NCBI RefSeq assembly: GCF_000330705.1
Contig: NZ_ANAM01000001.1
Span: 558,001-622,000 of the forward strand
Direction: 5' to 3'
Length of the DNA stretch: 64,000 nt
From: Salinicoccus carnicancri Crm
GTDB taxonomy: Bacteria; Bacillota; Bacilli; Staphylococcales; Salinicoccaceae
The first letter of the stretch is position 1; every line of letters begins with the position of its first letter. This document shows, piece by piece, positions 16,215 through 26,275 of the stretch. The position numbers and the translations under genes were made by a program. The notes under the pieces are model-generated. The model searched no databases, was not told the origin of the DNA, and saw nothing but the letters and a program-made list of their open reading frames with translations.

Positions 16215-17702
16215 ATGAAATTCGACTACCGTGAAAGCTACGGGGCCACCAGGGCACCGCTCATCATCGGCCTGCCGGATAATTTCAGGCAGATGGATAA
16301 CTTCGAGGAAGTGGATACACTGCTGAACGGCATGACGGAGAAGATCGTCGAGCAGAAAGTCCTGTCGCCAGAGGCCGGTAAGATCACGACGACGGGGATG
16401 ATGATCCAGACAGAATACCGGAAAGTGATCGCTCTCGGACTCGGAAAGGCAGACAGCCTGGATCAGCCGGCCGTCCAGGAGCTCTTCGGGAAACTGTTCC
16501 AATATCTGCAGGATACGGATACAGGGCAAGGGCAGCTGCTGCTCGATACAATCCCCTATGACAAGACGCTTCTTGCAGAGGCGATCGGGCTCATGTCCGT
16601 CGTCAGCATCTATGAATTTGAGTCCTACAGGGCGGACAGAGCCGGTTCTTTCTCTGATCGGGCTGAACTTCTGATTACAGGAGTTGTGGATGTAAAAGGA
16701 GCGGTGGAGCGCGGGGAAGCGCTCGGACGCGGCATAGCGATGGCACGGAGCTTCAGCGAAACGCCGCCGAACATCATGACGCCTGAACATATGGCGGAGA
16801 AGGTGGCGGAAATTTTCAGGGACCGCAAATACGTCTCCGGCAGGGTGAAGGACGAGGGGACGCTTGCCGGGGAGGGCTACGGCCTGATCACCGCGGTGGG
16901 CAAGGCATCCAAAGCTGCACCAAGACTCGTGACCATCGAGTACAAGCATCCATCTGCAGAATCCAGAAAGCCTGTGGCACTGGTCGGCAAAGGGATCACT
17001 TATGACACCGGCGGCTATTCCATCAAGAGCAAGACGGGAATGCCGGAGATGAAGTATGACATGAGCGGCGCTGCGAACGTCGTCGGCATGATGCATGCGA
17101 TAAGCGCACTCGAGCTGCCGGTCCATGTAGTCGGCGTGATTGCCCTTGCTGAAAATATGATTGACGGCAACGGAATGCGCCCGGATGATGTATATACGTC
17201 ATACAGCGGCACCACTGTCGAAGTGAAGAATACCGATGCAGAAGGCCGCCTTGTCCTTGCGGATGCGGTATTCCATGCATCGCAGTATTCCCCGGGTCTG
17301 ATCATGGACTTCGCCACGCTTACAGGAGCTGTCGTAGCGGCACTCGGGACAGAGCGCACCGGCATTTTCACCAATAAAAAGCCCGGTTTCCTCGAGCCTT
17401 TCTTTGAAATCGCGAAAACGACCGGGGAGGAGGTCTGGCAGCTGCCGATTACGGAAATCGAAGAGAAAAATGTGAAATCATCTGCCATCGCCGACCTCAC
17501 GAACCATGTGGAGCAGCCGGGCAGGGCATCGTTCGCAGCATGCTTCATCAAACAGTTCACGAACGGCACGCCGTGGATCCACTTTGACATCGCAGGTACC
17601 GGAACGGTATCAAAACGCACACCGTACGGCCCGAAAGGGGCGACGGGGGTCATGATCCATTCAATCGTGAAGTATCTGGAAACGGGTGATATGCATGAGT
17701 GA
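16215..17702 (+). CDS. pepA: Leucyl aminopeptidase, M17 family
   Basis: A 495-residue cytosolic metallopeptidase that releases N-terminal residues from peptides. The C-terminal catalytic domain carries the two-metal site: GKGITYDTGGYSIK (metal and catalytic Lys), MKYDMSGAA, and the family signature NTDAEGRL near residue 338. The N-terminal half is the variable macrodomain-like part used in hexamer assembly. AAGGGGGAATAACC precedes the ATG, and the 3' end overlaps the thioesterase start by 8 bp. Confidence 0.95.
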   Translation: MKFDYRESYGATRAPLIIGLPDNFRQMDNFEEVDTLLNGMTEKIVEQKVLSPEAGKITTTGMMIQTEYRKVIALGLGKADSLDQPAVQELFGKLFQYLQDTDTGQGQLLLDTIPYDKTLLAEAIGLMSVVSIYEFESYRADRAGSFSDRAELLITGVVDVKGAVERGEALGRGIAMARSFSETPPNIMTPEHMAEKVAEIFRDRKYVSGRVKDEGTLAGEGYGLITAVGKASKAAPRLVTIEYKHPSAESRKPVALVGKGITYDTGGYSIKSKTGMPEMKYDMSGAANVVGMMHAISALELPVHVVGVIALAENMIDGNGMRPDDVYTSYSGTTVEVKNTDAEGRLVLADAVFHASQYSPGLIMDFATLTGAVVAALGTERTGIFTNKKPGFLEPFFEIAKTTGEEVWQLPITEIEEKNVKSSAIADLTNHVEQPGRASFAACFIKQFTNGTPWIHFDIAGTGTVSKRTPYGPKGATGVMIHSIVKYLETGDMHE

Positions 17703-18075
17703 CATGGAAGGACTCATCGATGTGCTCGGCATCCGTATCGTGCATGAGGAGGCGGGAGTGATGGTCATGGAGATGCCGGTGACAGAGAAGGTGCTGCAGC
17801 CGTACGGGTATCTCCATGGCGGCGCCAGCGTCGTGCTCGCGGAATCGGCGGCCAGCCTCGGCGCCGCCCGACAGATTATGGACGATGAGGTCACATTCGG
17901 CATGGAGATCAATGCCAACCATATAAAAACCAAGCAGGACGGCGTGATCACAGCCACAGCCAGCTGCCGTCACCAAGGCCGTTCATCACAGATATGGGAA
18001 ATCGAACTTACGGATGAAGCGGGCGATCTGGTGTGTCTTTCAAGGTGTACGATGGCGGTAAAGAAAAAGAGATGA
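17695..18075 (+). CDS. PaaI/MenI-type hotdog-fold thioesterase
   Basis: A 126-residue acyl-CoA thioesterase of the hotdog fold. The diagnostic LHGGASVVLAESAAS block (about residues 40-54) contains the family's HGG and the catalytic acid in the following helix. Members hydrolyse DHNA-CoA in menaquinone synthesis or phenylacetyl-type CoA esters; sequence alone does not decide. The ATG at 17695 overlaps the pepA stop and has GGGTGAT four bases upstream; ATG 17704 is an alternative. It is probably co-transcribed with yuiB-pepA. Confidence 0.85.
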   Translation: MSDMEGLIDVLGIRIVHEEAGVMVMEMPVTEKVLQPYGYLHGGASVVLAESAASLGAARQIMDDEVTFGMEINANHIKTKQDGVITATASCRHQGRSSQIWEIELTDEAGDLVCLSRCTMAVKKKR

Positions 18076-18090
18076 TCCTGTACAGATGTG

Positions 18091-18122
18091 AAAGGGGGGT
18101 TCCGGCGGGAACCCCCTTTTTT
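18091..18122 (+). terminator. Intrinsic terminator after the thioesterase gene
   Basis: AAGGGGGGTTCC pairs with GGAACCCCCTT around a four-base loop, followed by a T run. Confidence 0.85.
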
Positions 18123-18129
18123 AGCATGA

Positions 18130-18173
18130 AAATCCCCGGTCCAGTGAGGTTCACCTCACAGTTGGACCGGGGA
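18130..18173 (-). terminator. Terminator of the mnh operon
   Basis: CCCCGGTCCA and TGGACCGGGG form the outer stem; the interior GTGAGGTTCACCTCAC is itself a perfect palindrome. Read on the minus strand, the stem runs into ATTTTC. It lies just beyond the mnhG stop. Confidence 0.8.
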
Positions 18174-18178
18174 TGCTT

Positions 18179-18607
18179 TCATTTCTCAGGTTCTCTGTTT
18201 TCAAGGTCTGGTCTGCGTTTGCCTTCGATGATTACGCGTTCTCCGTGGCTGCCGTCCGGTGCCCCCGTCTCATCACGTTTCAGCTCGTTCAATATCGTCA
18301 GCTGATAGGGTTCCACATCCGCATGGAAGGCGCTCCTTGCGAGAAGGTGTGCAGCTACCGGTGCGGTGATGAAGATGAAGAGGACAGCAAGCACAAGTTC
18401 GGTATCCACATAGCCTTCCACATACCAGAAATAGAGGAAGGTGCCGGTCATCATCATCATGACACCGAGTGTCGAGCTTTTGGATGCGGCATGAAGTCTT
18501 GTGTACACATCCGGCAGACGGATCACACCGATGGCGGCGACAACACCGAAGAATGCACCGCCGAGTATGAAGAATGCGATAATGCTACTCATCACTATTT
18601 CTATCAT
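18179..18607 (-). CDS. mnhG: Na+/H+ antiporter Mnh/Mrp complex subunit G
   Basis: A 142-residue membrane protein of the MnhG/PhaG family with three helices in the first 100 residues and the conserved GVIRLPDVYTRLHAASK block. It is the last gene of the seven-gene operon. The hydrophilic C-terminal tail (from about residue 105, rich in charged residues) makes it longer than the usual approximately 118 residues. The start overlaps mnhF by 23 bp; an ATG at 18592 is an alternative start that overlaps the mnhF stop more tightly. Confidence 0.92.
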   Translation of the reverse strand: MIEIVMSSIIAFFILGGAFFGVVAAIGVIRLPDVYTRLHAASKSSTLGVMMMMTGTFLYFWYVEGYVDTELVLAVLFIFITAPVAAHLLARSAFHADVEPYQLTILNELKRDETGAPDGSHGERVIIEGKRRPDLENREPEK

Positions 18608-18884
18608 ATTGGATGATCACGCCTTTCTCTAGGAATTTCGCAAAAGCGATTGTGGCAATGAAGGCAAGAATGCCGATGAGCAGTACCACGACAAGCAGGT
18701 GGGTCGTACCGAGCATCATCGCCGTCAGGGCAATCATGGCCATTAGCAATACCCCGAATGCATCGAGTGCCACAAGTTTGTCATGCAGCGTCGGACCTTT
18801 CAGCATGCGGTAGACCATGCCGAGCATGGCAAACGCCAGGACGATGACAGAGAATATGATGACGACATCAAGGAATGTATTCAT
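18585..18884 (-). CDS. mnhF: Na+/H+ antiporter Mnh/Mrp complex subunit F
   Basis: A 99-residue protein with three membrane helices, matching MnhF/MrpF, a small subunit required for assembly and activity of the antiporter. It includes the typical GPTLHDKLVALDAFG loop. The ATG overlaps the mnhE stop as ATGA, so the two are translationally coupled. Confidence 0.92.
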   Translation of the reverse strand: MNTFLDVVIIFSVIVLAFAMLGMVYRMLKGPTLHDKLVALDAFGVLLMAMIALTAMMLGTTHLLVVVLLIGILAFIATIAFAKFLEKGVIIQYDRNSDE

Positions 18885-19360
18885 GGTTTCGCCACCTCTT
18901 TTATTTCATTTTCAAATGCAGATTTTATATTTTGGATCTCTTCTTCCGCACTTTTCATATCGACGCCGTGTATATAGATCGTCGAGTGGTCATCTGATAT
19001 CGCCACAACAACCGTCCCCGGTGTAAGGGTGATGAGGGATGACAGCAGGACGACTTCCCAGTCTTCCTCAAGATCACATGGGTAGGCGTAGAAACCGGGA
19101 TGGACATCGATCTTCGGGCTCAGCACGATTTTGACCACATCGATGTTCGCCTTCACCATTTCGATGATGAAGATGAAGAACAGTCTGACGATGCGCCAGA
19201 CACGTCTGAGATAGAAGGAGCCCGGGAGGAACCTGCGCAGCAGGAATACTGCGGCAAGTCCCATGATATAACCTGTGGTGAAGGATGCTACGCTGAATTC
19301 AGAACCCATGAACATCCACAGTACGGCAAGGAGCAGGTTGATCAGTATTTGTAATGGCAT
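18881..19360 (-). CDS. mnhE: Na+/H+ antiporter Mnh/Mrp complex subunit E
   Basis: A 159-residue subunit with hydrophobic helices at the N terminus and a soluble C-terminal domain containing SLITLTPGTVVVAI, typical of MnhE. GGAGGTGGAATAG precedes the ATG, which lies directly behind the mnhD stop. MnhE is needed for function of the complex but carries no obvious proton channel of its own. Confidence 0.92.
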   Translation of the reverse strand: MPLQILINLLLAVLWMFMGSEFSVASFTTGYIMGLAAVFLLRRFLPGSFYLRRVWRIVRLFFIFIIEMVKANIDVVKIVLSPKIDVHPGFYAYPCDLEEDWEVVLLSSLITLTPGTVVVAISDDHSTIYIHGVDMKSAEEEIQNIKSAFENEIKEVAKP

Positions 19361-20854
19361 CTATTCCACCTCCGTTAAATAACCGGCATAAGTCGCCGGG
19401 TCATGGAATGACAGGGCCGCCATCTCGAATAATGGATAAAGGAGGTCGGCGGCGAGTCCGAACGCCACGGAGATGATGACAAGTCCGATGGAAGAGAACA
19501 GAAGTTTGTCGCTCTTGATGGCCCGGAGACCGCCTGCTGCAGGACTTTCCCTCCAGAATACGTTCATGAAGATCCTGACCACTGAAATCAGCACCGCAAG
19601 ACTTGACAGCAGTACGATGAGGCCGGCGATGTAAAGGTCATTGCCGAAGGCGGACTGGACGATGAAGAGTTTGCCGTAGAATCCGGACAACGGCGGTACT
19701 CCCGCAAGTGCAAAACCTGCTACGAGGAACATCCAGCCTGTGACCGGATGGCTTCTGATCAGTCCGCCGAGCCGTCCGGTATCCGATTCACCCGTCCGGT
19801 ATATGATGAAACCGACAAGCATGAACAGTGCAGCCTTGATGATCATATCGTGAATCAGATAGTAGATTGCACCAATGGTACCCGTCTCATCCATCAGGGA
19901 GAAGCCGACGATGATGATGCCGACTGCAATCAGTATGTTGTATATGATTATCTTTTTCATGTCCGTATAGGCAAGCGCCCCGATTGAACCCATTATGATG
20001 GTGAGAAGTGCCATAAGCAGCAGTACCTGATGGGTAAATGCCTGGTTTTCAATGAAGAAAAGGCTGTATGTCCTGGCAATCGCGTAGACGCCGACTTTGG
20101 TCAAAAGTGCACCGAACAGTGCGATGATCGGCATCGGGGGCGCATAATATGAACCCGGGAGCCAGAAGAACAGCGGGAAAAGTCCGGCTTTCGTAGCAAA
20201 CACGAACAGGAAAACGACAGCAAGGACCGTCATGATTACCATGTTGCCATCATAATCTTCGAGCTTCAGGTAGATATCCGCCATGTTGAGTGAGCCTGTC
20301 ACGGAATAGAGATAGGCGAGACCGAGAACGAAGAAGTTCGAAGAAATAAGATTGACCAGCAGGTATTTGAACCCTTCCTGAAGCTGTACTCTGGTCCCGC
20401 CCATCGTAATCAGTACATAGGATGCAAGCAGGAAGACCTCAAAGAATACGAACATGTTGAATATGTCCCCGGTCGAGAAAGCGCCATTGACGCCGGCGAT
20501 CATGAACAGCACCATGGGATAGTAGAAGTACTTCTCCCGTTCGATGCCGATCGACTGGAACGAATAGACCACGATCAGGAATGCAATGATCGTGGTGGTC
20601 AGAAGGAGCAGTGCTGCCGCCATGTCGATGACGATACTGATTCCGAATGGTGCCATCCAGTCACCCAGAAATGTCACGATCGTCCCGTTCCGGTAGATGG
20701 ATATGACCAGCCAGACGGCTGAAAGCATCATAAGGAGTCCTGAAATTCCTGAGACAACTCTGTGCCAGACTGGACGCTTTCCCATGAATAACATGATGAT
20801 CCCGGCGAAAAAGGGGATCATTATAGGTAATAGGGGCAGTATGTTAGTCGTCAT
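19361..20854 (-). CDS. mnhD: Na+/H+ antiporter Mnh/Mrp complex subunit D
   Basis: A 497-residue, about 14-helix subunit homologous to the proton-pumping NuoM/NuoN subunits of complex I. The proton_antipo_M core contains [13 protein letters not shown] (key Glu in the fifth helix) and [17 protein letters not shown] (key Lys). It is one of the two large proton/sodium-translocating subunits. The start overlaps the end of mnhC by 11 bp. Confidence 0.95.
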   Translation of the reverse strand: MTTNILPLLPIMIPFFAGIIMLFMGKRPVWHRVVSGISGLLMMLSAVWLVISIYRNGTIVTFLGDWMAPFGISIVIDMAAALLLLTTTIIAFLIVVYSFQSIGIEREKYFYYPMVLFMIAGVNGAFSTGDIFNMFVFFEVFLLASYVLITMGGTRVQLQEGFKYLLVNLISSNFFVLGLAYLYSVTGSLNMADIYLKLEDYDGNMVIMTVLAVVFLFVFATKAGLFPLFFWLPGSYYAPPMPIIALFGALLTKVGVYAIARTYSLFFIENQAFTHQVLLLMALLTIIMGSIGALAYTDMKKIIIYNILIAVGIIIVGFSLMDETGTIGAIYYLIHDMIIKAALFMLVGFIIYRTGESDTGRLGGLIRSHPVTGWMFLVAGFALAGVPPLSGFYGKLFIVQSAFGNDLYIAGLIVLLSSLAVLISVVRIFMNVFWRESPAAGGLRAIKSDKLLFSSIGLVIISVAFGLAADLLYPLFEMAALSFHDPATYAGYLTEVE

Positions 20855-21188
20855 GTGGAACTCCTTTCATTTCTTCTACATTATCTGTACCAAGCTCCCT
20901 GTACATCCTTAACGCAAGTACGAGAATGTAGGACGTAAGTGCAAAAGCGATGACGATCGCCGTCAGGATCAGCGCCTGGGGCAGGGGATCGGTGTATGAG
21001 GATACCTCCGGGTCGAGGACGGGGACGTTCCCCTGTTTAAGCCGTCCCATTGTCAGGAGCATCAGATGGACTCCGTGTGACAGCAGGGCTGTGCCGATGA
21101 TGATCCTGATTATACTTTTTGAGAGCATCATGTATACCGATGAACCGATCAGTATACCGCTCAGTATGATGGTTATCAGTTCCATCAA
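20844..21188 (-). CDS. mnhC: Na+/H+ antiporter Mnh/Mrp complex subunit C
   Basis: A 114-residue, three-helix subunit homologous to NuoK. It has [14 protein letters not shown] and [14 protein letters not shown], the latter being the conserved helix that carries a Pro/Thr-rich ion-path motif. It overlaps mnhB by 4 bp and mnhD by 11 bp. Confidence 0.94.
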   Translation of the reverse strand: MMELITIILSGILIGSSVYMMLSKSIIRIIIGTALLSHGVHLMLLTMGRLKQGNVPVLDPEVSSYTDPLPQALILTAIVIAFALTSYILVLALRMYRELGTDNVEEMKGVPHDD

Positions 21189-21652
21189 TCGTCCTCCTCT
21201 GCAATGAGTTTGATGATGAGGAGCGCTGTCCCTGCAACTGTCAGGAACACTCCGACATCGAAGATCACTGCGGAGTGCAGTGCAACTTCACCAAACACCG
21301 GCACAGTGATGTATGTGTGCTGGTGTGTGAAGAACGGTGTGCCGAACAGAAATGAAAGAGTCGGCAGGCCGGCCGCAAGGACAAGGCCGGTCGCAATCAG
21401 GATCCTGAAATCGATCGGCAGCATTTTCTCAACCGTTTTTTGATCAAAGGCGATCAGAAGGAGGATGATGGCCGCTGCTGCCAGCAGGCCACCGACAAAG
21501 CCGCCGCCCGGAGTATAGTGACCCGCAAAAAACAATTTGAAGGCGAACAGGATGATGATGAAGAAGATCACTTTGGAAGTGAACTGCAGGAAGACATCAT
21601 GGACCTGTTTCTGTACCTTGCTATACCCTGCTTTCTTCAGAGTGCTCTTCAT
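21185..21652 (-). CDS. mnhB: Na+/H+ antiporter Mnh/Mrp complex subunit B
   Basis: A 155-residue, four-helix subunit containing [18 protein letters not shown], the MnhB family signature. The frame has two starts: ATG 21661 without a good site, and ATG 21652 with AAAGGA eight bases upstream; the latter is used. It still overlaps the mnhA 3' end by 32 bp. A basic N-terminal stretch (about 25 residues) precedes the first helix. Confidence 0.92.
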   Translation of the reverse strand: MKSTLKKAGYSKVQKQVHDVFLQFTSKVIFFIIILFAFKLFFAGHYTPGGGFVGGLLAAAAIILLLIAFDQKTVEKMLPIDFRILIATGLVLAAGLPTLSFLFGTPFFTHQHTYITVPVFGEVALHSAVIFDVGVFLTVAGTALLIIKLIAEEDD

Positions 21653-24035
21653 TGTCTTCATCCTTTCTGGTTAGTTTCAGTTTCATCAATGTGTAAATGC
21701 CGATGCCGGCGATGCCGAACACAAGTGTCTCAAACAATGTATCAAAACCACGGAAGTCGACAAGTATGACGTTGACCATGTTGCCGCCTGCAGCGAGTTC
21801 ATACACATTCTCGATGTGGAATTCGCTGATCGGTTCGAATACCCTTCCGGAGAAGGCGGAGATGCCGAACAGGATGACGAGGATCCCGACTCCTGCCGAA
21901 ACGATGAAGTTTGTGAACTTGAACCGCATGCGTTCTTCGTGCCTGCTCTTCTTGGGAAGATGATAGAAGCAGACCAGGAAAAGGGCTGTCGTCACCGTTT
22001 CTATCGCAAGCTGCGTCAGGGCAAGGTCAGGTGCCCTGAAGAATACAAAGAAGAGTGCCATCGAGAAACCGATGGACCCGAGCATTATGATGGACACCAT
22101 GCGCGAGCGCGTTATGAGGATGACTGCTGTTGCAATGAGTATTATGAGGCTTATGATGACTTCCTGTATGCCTACAGGTGCAAAGCCGCTGAAGTCCATA
22201 TTGAAGCCTGAATTCATGAGCGTTATGATGCCCATCACGATGAAGAAGCCGAATATATAGACCAGATAGTTGCGGATGTAGCCTGTCATATAGCCGTCAG
22301 TGACTTTCTCCGATCCGATGCGGCTGTACAGAAGCCCCTGATCGTAAAGGAAATTGAGTGTAAATGCTTCTTTATGATAATTGTAGATGAACATCCATCT
22401 GTCCCTGAAATAGAACATCACAGAGCCGATGATGACAACGGCTACTGTCGCCCAGAGTGCAGGGTTGGCAAAACCATGCCACATCGCAAGATGTGTGCCG
22501 AGCGGTTCTGCACTGTCCATGATGCCCATGGCTGCCGGGTCGATGATTGTTGCCGACAGCACGTTCGGGAACAGTCCGAAGATGATGACAAGCAGCGACA
22601 GAATTGCCGGGGAAATCAGCATCAGCACCGGAGGATCGTGCGGTTCTTTCGGCGTATCGTGCGTCCGTTTACCGAGGAAGATGCCGTAGATGATCAGTAT
22701 GGAATAGATGAATGTAAAAATGCTTCCGATAACCGCAACAAGCGGGATGAGGAAGTCCGTGCTCGCCATGGCTCCGAAGTCGGCTTTCAGCACAGTGATC
22801 ATGGCTTCCAGGAACAGTTCCTTGGAAAGGAAGCCGTTGAATGGCGGCAGGCCGGCCATCGACAGTGCAGTAATGACTGTCAGGGTGAACGAAACCGGCA
22901 TGATGGTAAGGAGGCCGCCGAGGCGTTTCATGCTCCTTGTGCCGGTTTCATGATCGATGATGCCGGTGATCATGAACAGTGCACCCTTGAATGTTGCATG
23001 GTTGATCGTATGGAACACAGCTGCAACGACAGCGACTGTGAACAGTTCGTCATTTGCACCTGTTGCAAGGCTCAGCGCCCCGAGTCCGAGAAGGCTCATG
23101 ATGAGGCCAAGCTGTGAAACGGTGGAGAATGCGAGTATCGCTTTAAGGTCATCTTTCTTGATGGCATTGAAGGACGCCCAGGCCATCGTAAACAGGCCCA
23201 CGATAAGGATTGTCCATACCCAGAGGTTTGAAAAGGCAAACAGCGGGGTAAAACGTGCGACAAGATAGATTCCCGCCTTGACCATCGTGGCTGAGTGCAG
23301 ATATGCACTGACCGGGGTTGGCGCCTCCATGGCATCCGGCAGCCAGATGTAGAACGGGAACTGTGCGGATTTCGTGAATGCGCCGAACAGGATGAGTACG
23401 ATTGCGAAAGGTGCAAGCGGGCTTTCCTGGATCTGCGGCAGGGCTTCGATCATCCCTCTGATGCTGAATGTGCCTGTGATCAGGTAGAGGGTGATGAATC
23501 CACCGAGCATGAGGAAGCCGCCGAACATCGTGATGATCATCGACTTCAGGGCACCGTACAGCGAGCGGTCACGGGTGTACCAGAATGCGATGAGCAGGAA
23601 ACTGGAGATTGATGTCAGTTCCCAGAAAAGATAGAGCATGATCACGTTGTCATTGAGCACGATGCCGAGCATCGCGGTCATGAACATGAGCAGAAAGACA
23701 TAGAAGTTACCGAGGTTCTCCTTTTCGGAGAGGTAACCGATTGAATATAGGACGACGAGCGCCCCGATTCCTGATATCAGTATGGCGAACAGCAGTCCGA
23801 GACCATCTATGTAAACATCGAAATTCATACCGATTCTCGGCATGAACTGCATTGTTTCATGAATCACCTGTCCGTTCATCGCCCGGGGAATCAGGGTAAA
23901 CAGATAGATGACGATCAGGAGTGGTACAGGCAGGACGAACCAGCCCAGGTGTATACGTCTGTAATACCTGTAGAGCGTGCCGATGAAAACGGCGGCAATG
24001 ACAGGCAGCAGAATCGCCAGATGTATTAACGTCAC
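21621..24035 (-). CDS. mnhA: Na+/H+ antiporter Mnh/Mrp complex subunit A
   Basis: The 804-residue largest subunit of the multisubunit antiporter, homologous to NuoL plus a C-terminal NuoJ-like part. The core has LFWELTSISSFLLI (Glu of the fifth helix) and TKSAQFPFYIWLPDAMEAPTPVSA. The start is GTG at 24035: AAGGAGG lies seven bases upstream and the protein then begins directly with a membrane helix. Length matches the S. aureus protein (about 800). It is first in the operon mnhABCDEFG, which exchanges cytoplasmic Na+ for protons and supports salt and alkali tolerance. Confidence 0.95.
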   Translation of the reverse strand: MTLIHLAILLPVIAAVFIGTLYRYYRRIHLGWFVLPVPLLIVIYLFTLIPRAMNGQVIHETMQFMPRIGMNFDVYIDGLGLLFAILISGIGALVVLYSIGYLSEKENLGNFYVFLLMFMTAMLGIVLNDNVIMLYLFWELTSISSFLLIAFWYTRDRSLYGALKSMIITMFGGFLMLGGFITLYLITGTFSIRGMIEALPQIQESPLAPFAIVLILFGAFTKSAQFPFYIWLPDAMEAPTPVSAYLHSATMVKAGIYLVARFTPLFAFSNLWVWTILIVGLFTMAWASFNAIKKDDLKAILAFSTVSQLGLIMSLLGLGALSLATGANDELFTVAVVAAVFHTINHATFKGALFMITGIIDHETGTRSMKRLGGLLTIMPVSFTLTVITALSMAGLPPFNGFLSKELFLEAMITVLKADFGAMASTDFLIPLVAVIGSIFTFIYSILIIYGIFLGKRTHDTPKEPHDPPVLMLISPAILSLLVIIFGLFPNVLSATIIDPAAMGIMDSAEPLGTHLAMWHGFANPALWATVAVVIIGSVMFYFRDRWMFIYNYHKEAFTLNFLYDQGLLYSRIGSEKVTDGYMTGYIRNYLVYIFGFFIVMGIITLMNSGFNMDFSGFAPVGIQEVIISLIILIATAVILITRSRMVSIIMLGSIGFSMALFFVFFRAPDLALTQLAIETVTTALFLVCFYHLPKKSRHEERMRFKFTNFIVSAGVGILVILFGISAFSGRVFEPISEFHIENVYELAAGGNMVNVILVDFRGFDTLFETLVFGIAGIGIYTLMKLKLTRKDEDNEEHSEESRV

Positions 24036-24123
24036 TGTGTGACCTCCTTCGTCGTTGTACAAATTTTTGCACATTATATAGCAAATTATACATGAAACAT
24101 CAGGTTAAATAAATGTATAGGGA

Positions 24124-24151
24124 TTGAAAATAAATAAAATCACTGTATAGT
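24124..24151 (+). promoter_or_regulatory. Probable promoter of ppiB
   Basis: TTGAAA (24124-24129) and TATAGT (24146-24151) are 16 bp apart, about 90 bp before the ppiB start. The divergent mnh operon has AT-rich -10-like boxes (TATAAT on the minus strand at 24073-24078 and 24085-24090) in the same gap. Confidence 0.5.
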
Positions 24152-24239
24152 ATAAATAGGAATAAAAGGAATTGGTGTCACAGAATTTTCATATTTTTAA
24201 CCATGAAATTGAAACGTTTGAAACTTTAGGAGGATTAGA

Positions 24240-24827
<588 letters not shown>

Positions 24828-24844
24828 TGGTTGAATAGTTTGAT

Positions 24845-24880
24845 CAGGGGGCGGAGCCGGAAGGTTCTGTCCCCTGTTTT
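24845..24880 (+). terminator. Intrinsic terminator after ppiB
   Basis: CAGGGG pairs with CCCCTG, and the interior GGAGCC/GGTTCT extends the stem through wobble pairs to a GGAA tetraloop; TTTT follows. The first 41-bp repeat array starts about 30 bp later. Confidence 0.75.
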
Positions 24881-24911
24881 ATGCTGGCCGTACGGATTTT
24901 CAGTGTTTTCC

Positions 24912-25157
24912 GGCCACGGCGGCAGTCGCGGTGTCCGCCAAAGGGGTTTTTCGGCCACGGTGGAAATCGCGGTTTCCGCCAAAGGGGTTTTCCGGCCACG
25001 GTGGCAGTCGCGGTGTCCGCCAAAGGGGTTTTCCGGCCACGGCGGCATTCGCGGTGTCCGCCAAAGGGGTTTTCCGGCCACGGCGGCATTCGCGGTGTCC
25101 GCCAAAGGGGTTTTCCGGCCACGGCGGCATTCGCTGTGTCCGCCAGAAGAACCTGAG
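24912..25157 (+). repeat. Tandem array 1: six copies of a 41-bp hairpin repeat
   Basis: Units begin GGCCACGG at 24912, 24953, 24994, 25035, 25076 and 25117, exactly 41 bp apart. The typical unit has GGCCACGGCGGCATTCGCGG followed by TGTCCGCCAAAGGGGTTTTCC. Within a unit CGGCCAC can pair with GTGTCCG with one C-U mismatch. Unit 2 has three substitutions and the last unit degenerates after CCGCC. The array is head-to-tail without spacers. It is open in several frames only because the unit lacks stop codons; the 41-bp period shifts frame each unit and there is no start signal, so it is taken as non-coding. Confidence 0.92.
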
Positions 25158-25295
25158 GCCTGTATCTCCGCATCACATTTCTTCCCGGATTTCAACAGTT
25201 AAGTCTGAAACGCTCACAAAATAGTCATTAATAGGGTGGGACATGGCGGGATATTCTTTGTTATAATCTATTGAGATAAAGGTGAGTGATTAACT
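25158..25295 (+). promoter_or_regulatory. Leader region between array 1 and the next gene
   Basis: This 138-bp stretch holds no gene. TATAAT at 25262-25267 is a good -10 box; the -35 region at about 25239 (GGACAT) is poor. It probably starts the transcript of the two following small genes. Confidence 0.45.
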
Positions 25296-25499
25296 ATGAT
25301 GGAGTTTCTTTATTTCCCGGAAGATAAGACTGAATATATCCCGGCTTTCCTGACGCTGGCCATCTGTATCCTGCTGGCCTATATCGTATTCCGCCTGGTC
25401 AGAAAGTATTCCCGCAAGCAGGAAGAGAAGATGAAGGCGTTTGAGCAGCAGGTGCTGAAACAACTGGATGAGAAAGACCATGATGAGTCCCGAAGGTAA
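25296..25499 (+). CDS. Small single-pass membrane protein, unidentified
   Basis: A 67-residue protein with a short acidic N terminus, one membrane helix (about residues 15-36, FLTLAICILLAYIVFRLV) and a charged helical tail (KYSRKQEEKMKAFEQQVLKQ), probably facing the cytoplasm. AAAGGTGAG lies upstream at acceptable spacing; the second ATG at 25299 is an alternative start. It overlaps the DUF1871 gene by 32 bp and both lie between ppiB and the S1-domain gene. The family was not recognised. Confidence 0.65.
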   Translation: MMEFLYFPEDKTEYIPAFLTLAICILLAYIVFRLVRKYSRKQEEKMKAFEQQVLKQLDEKDHDESRR

Positions 25500-25755
25500 T
25501 GTCGAGCTGTACAGGCTTCTTGGAAGATGGTGTCCTTCGGCCGCCGGTATGCCGGACGGGGCGGATTTCGACTTTGACAGTGAAATCTACGACAGCATGG
25601 ATGTGATTTTCAGGCACAGGGAAGATGTGGAAAAAGCGAGCGCCGGAATACAGGATGTGTTCCGCTTTTCATTTGAAAGGACGGTGCCTCTTGGGGAAAT
25701 CAGGCCCGTTGTAATTGAAGCTTTTGAAATCATCGAACTTTATAAAGAACCGTGA
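25468..25755 (+). CDS. DUF1871 family protein
   Basis: A protein of up to 95 residues matching the DUF1871 family (Bacillus YugE-like): the core DFDSEIYDSMDVIF...IQDVFRFSFERTVPLGEI is characteristic. It is a small acidic soluble helical protein of unknown function. The start is uncertain: ATG 25468, ATG 25480 and ATG 25483 are all in frame and none has a strong ribosome site, which fits coupling to the overlapping upstream gene. Confidence 0.7.
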   Translation: MRKTMMSPEGNVELYRLLGRWCPSAAGMPDGADFDFDSEIYDSMDVIFRHREDVEKASAGIQDVFRFSFERTVPLGEIRPVVIEAFEIIELYKEP

Positions 25756-25894
25756 CGCAGGCAGTGCTCCCGTGATGAAGTGCTGGCTGCGTTTTTCATA
25801 TGCCGCCTTCCCCGTCAATGATTAGATAATCGTCATTCAATATGATAAAATAATCATTGCGTATGTACTACCGAAAGTAAGCGGGGTAATATAA

Positions 25895-26275
25895 GTGGCA
25901 AAAAATTATCGGAAAGGCCAGTTCGTCAAAGTGAAAGTGACTGGCATCCAGCCGTATGGCGCTTTTGTCAAAACCCCTGATAATCAAGAAGGACTCATTC
26001 ATATTTCGGAAGTGATGAACGATTATGTCCATGATGTAAACCAGTTTCTGTCGAAGGGCCAGATTGTAAAAGCGAAGATATTGAGCGTGGACAAGCATGG
26101 CAAACTGAACCTTACATTGAAGGAGAATGAATACTTCAAACGCGAGGAAAGGAAACGGGACAGGCGGTCTGTTCTGGAACAGATCCGTGAGACGGAGAAA
26201 TATGGATTCGAATCCATCAGACAAAAGATGCCGGAATGGATTGAAGAGGCAAAGAAATACCTTAAGGATAAGTGA
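25895..26275 (+). CDS. S1 RNA-binding domain protein (GSP13/YugI/CvfD-like)
   Basis: A 126-residue protein whose first about 75 residues form an S1 OB-fold (GQFVKVKVTGIQPYGAFVKT...GLIHISEVMNDYV...GQIVKAKILSVD), followed by a basic helical tail. Homologues bind RNA or the 30S ribosome and were described as general stress protein 13. The start is GTG with AAGCGGGG upstream. In S. aureus the homologue also stands between the cyclophilin gene and rocD. Confidence 0.88.
   Translation: MAKNYRKGQFVKVKVTGIQPYGAFVKTPDNQEGLIHISEVMNDYVHDVNQFLSKGQIVKAKILSVDKHGKLNLTLKENEYFKREERKRDRRSVLEQIRETEKYGFESIRQKMPEWIEEAKKYLKDK

Noticed and set aside
16083-17126. A 347-codon open frame antisense to pepA
   Set aside because: It overlaps two well-supported genes on the other strand and has no features of a protein.
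24912-25157. Array 1 as a CRISPR array
   Set aside because: Units are contiguous 41-bp copies without variable spacers, and no cas genes are near.
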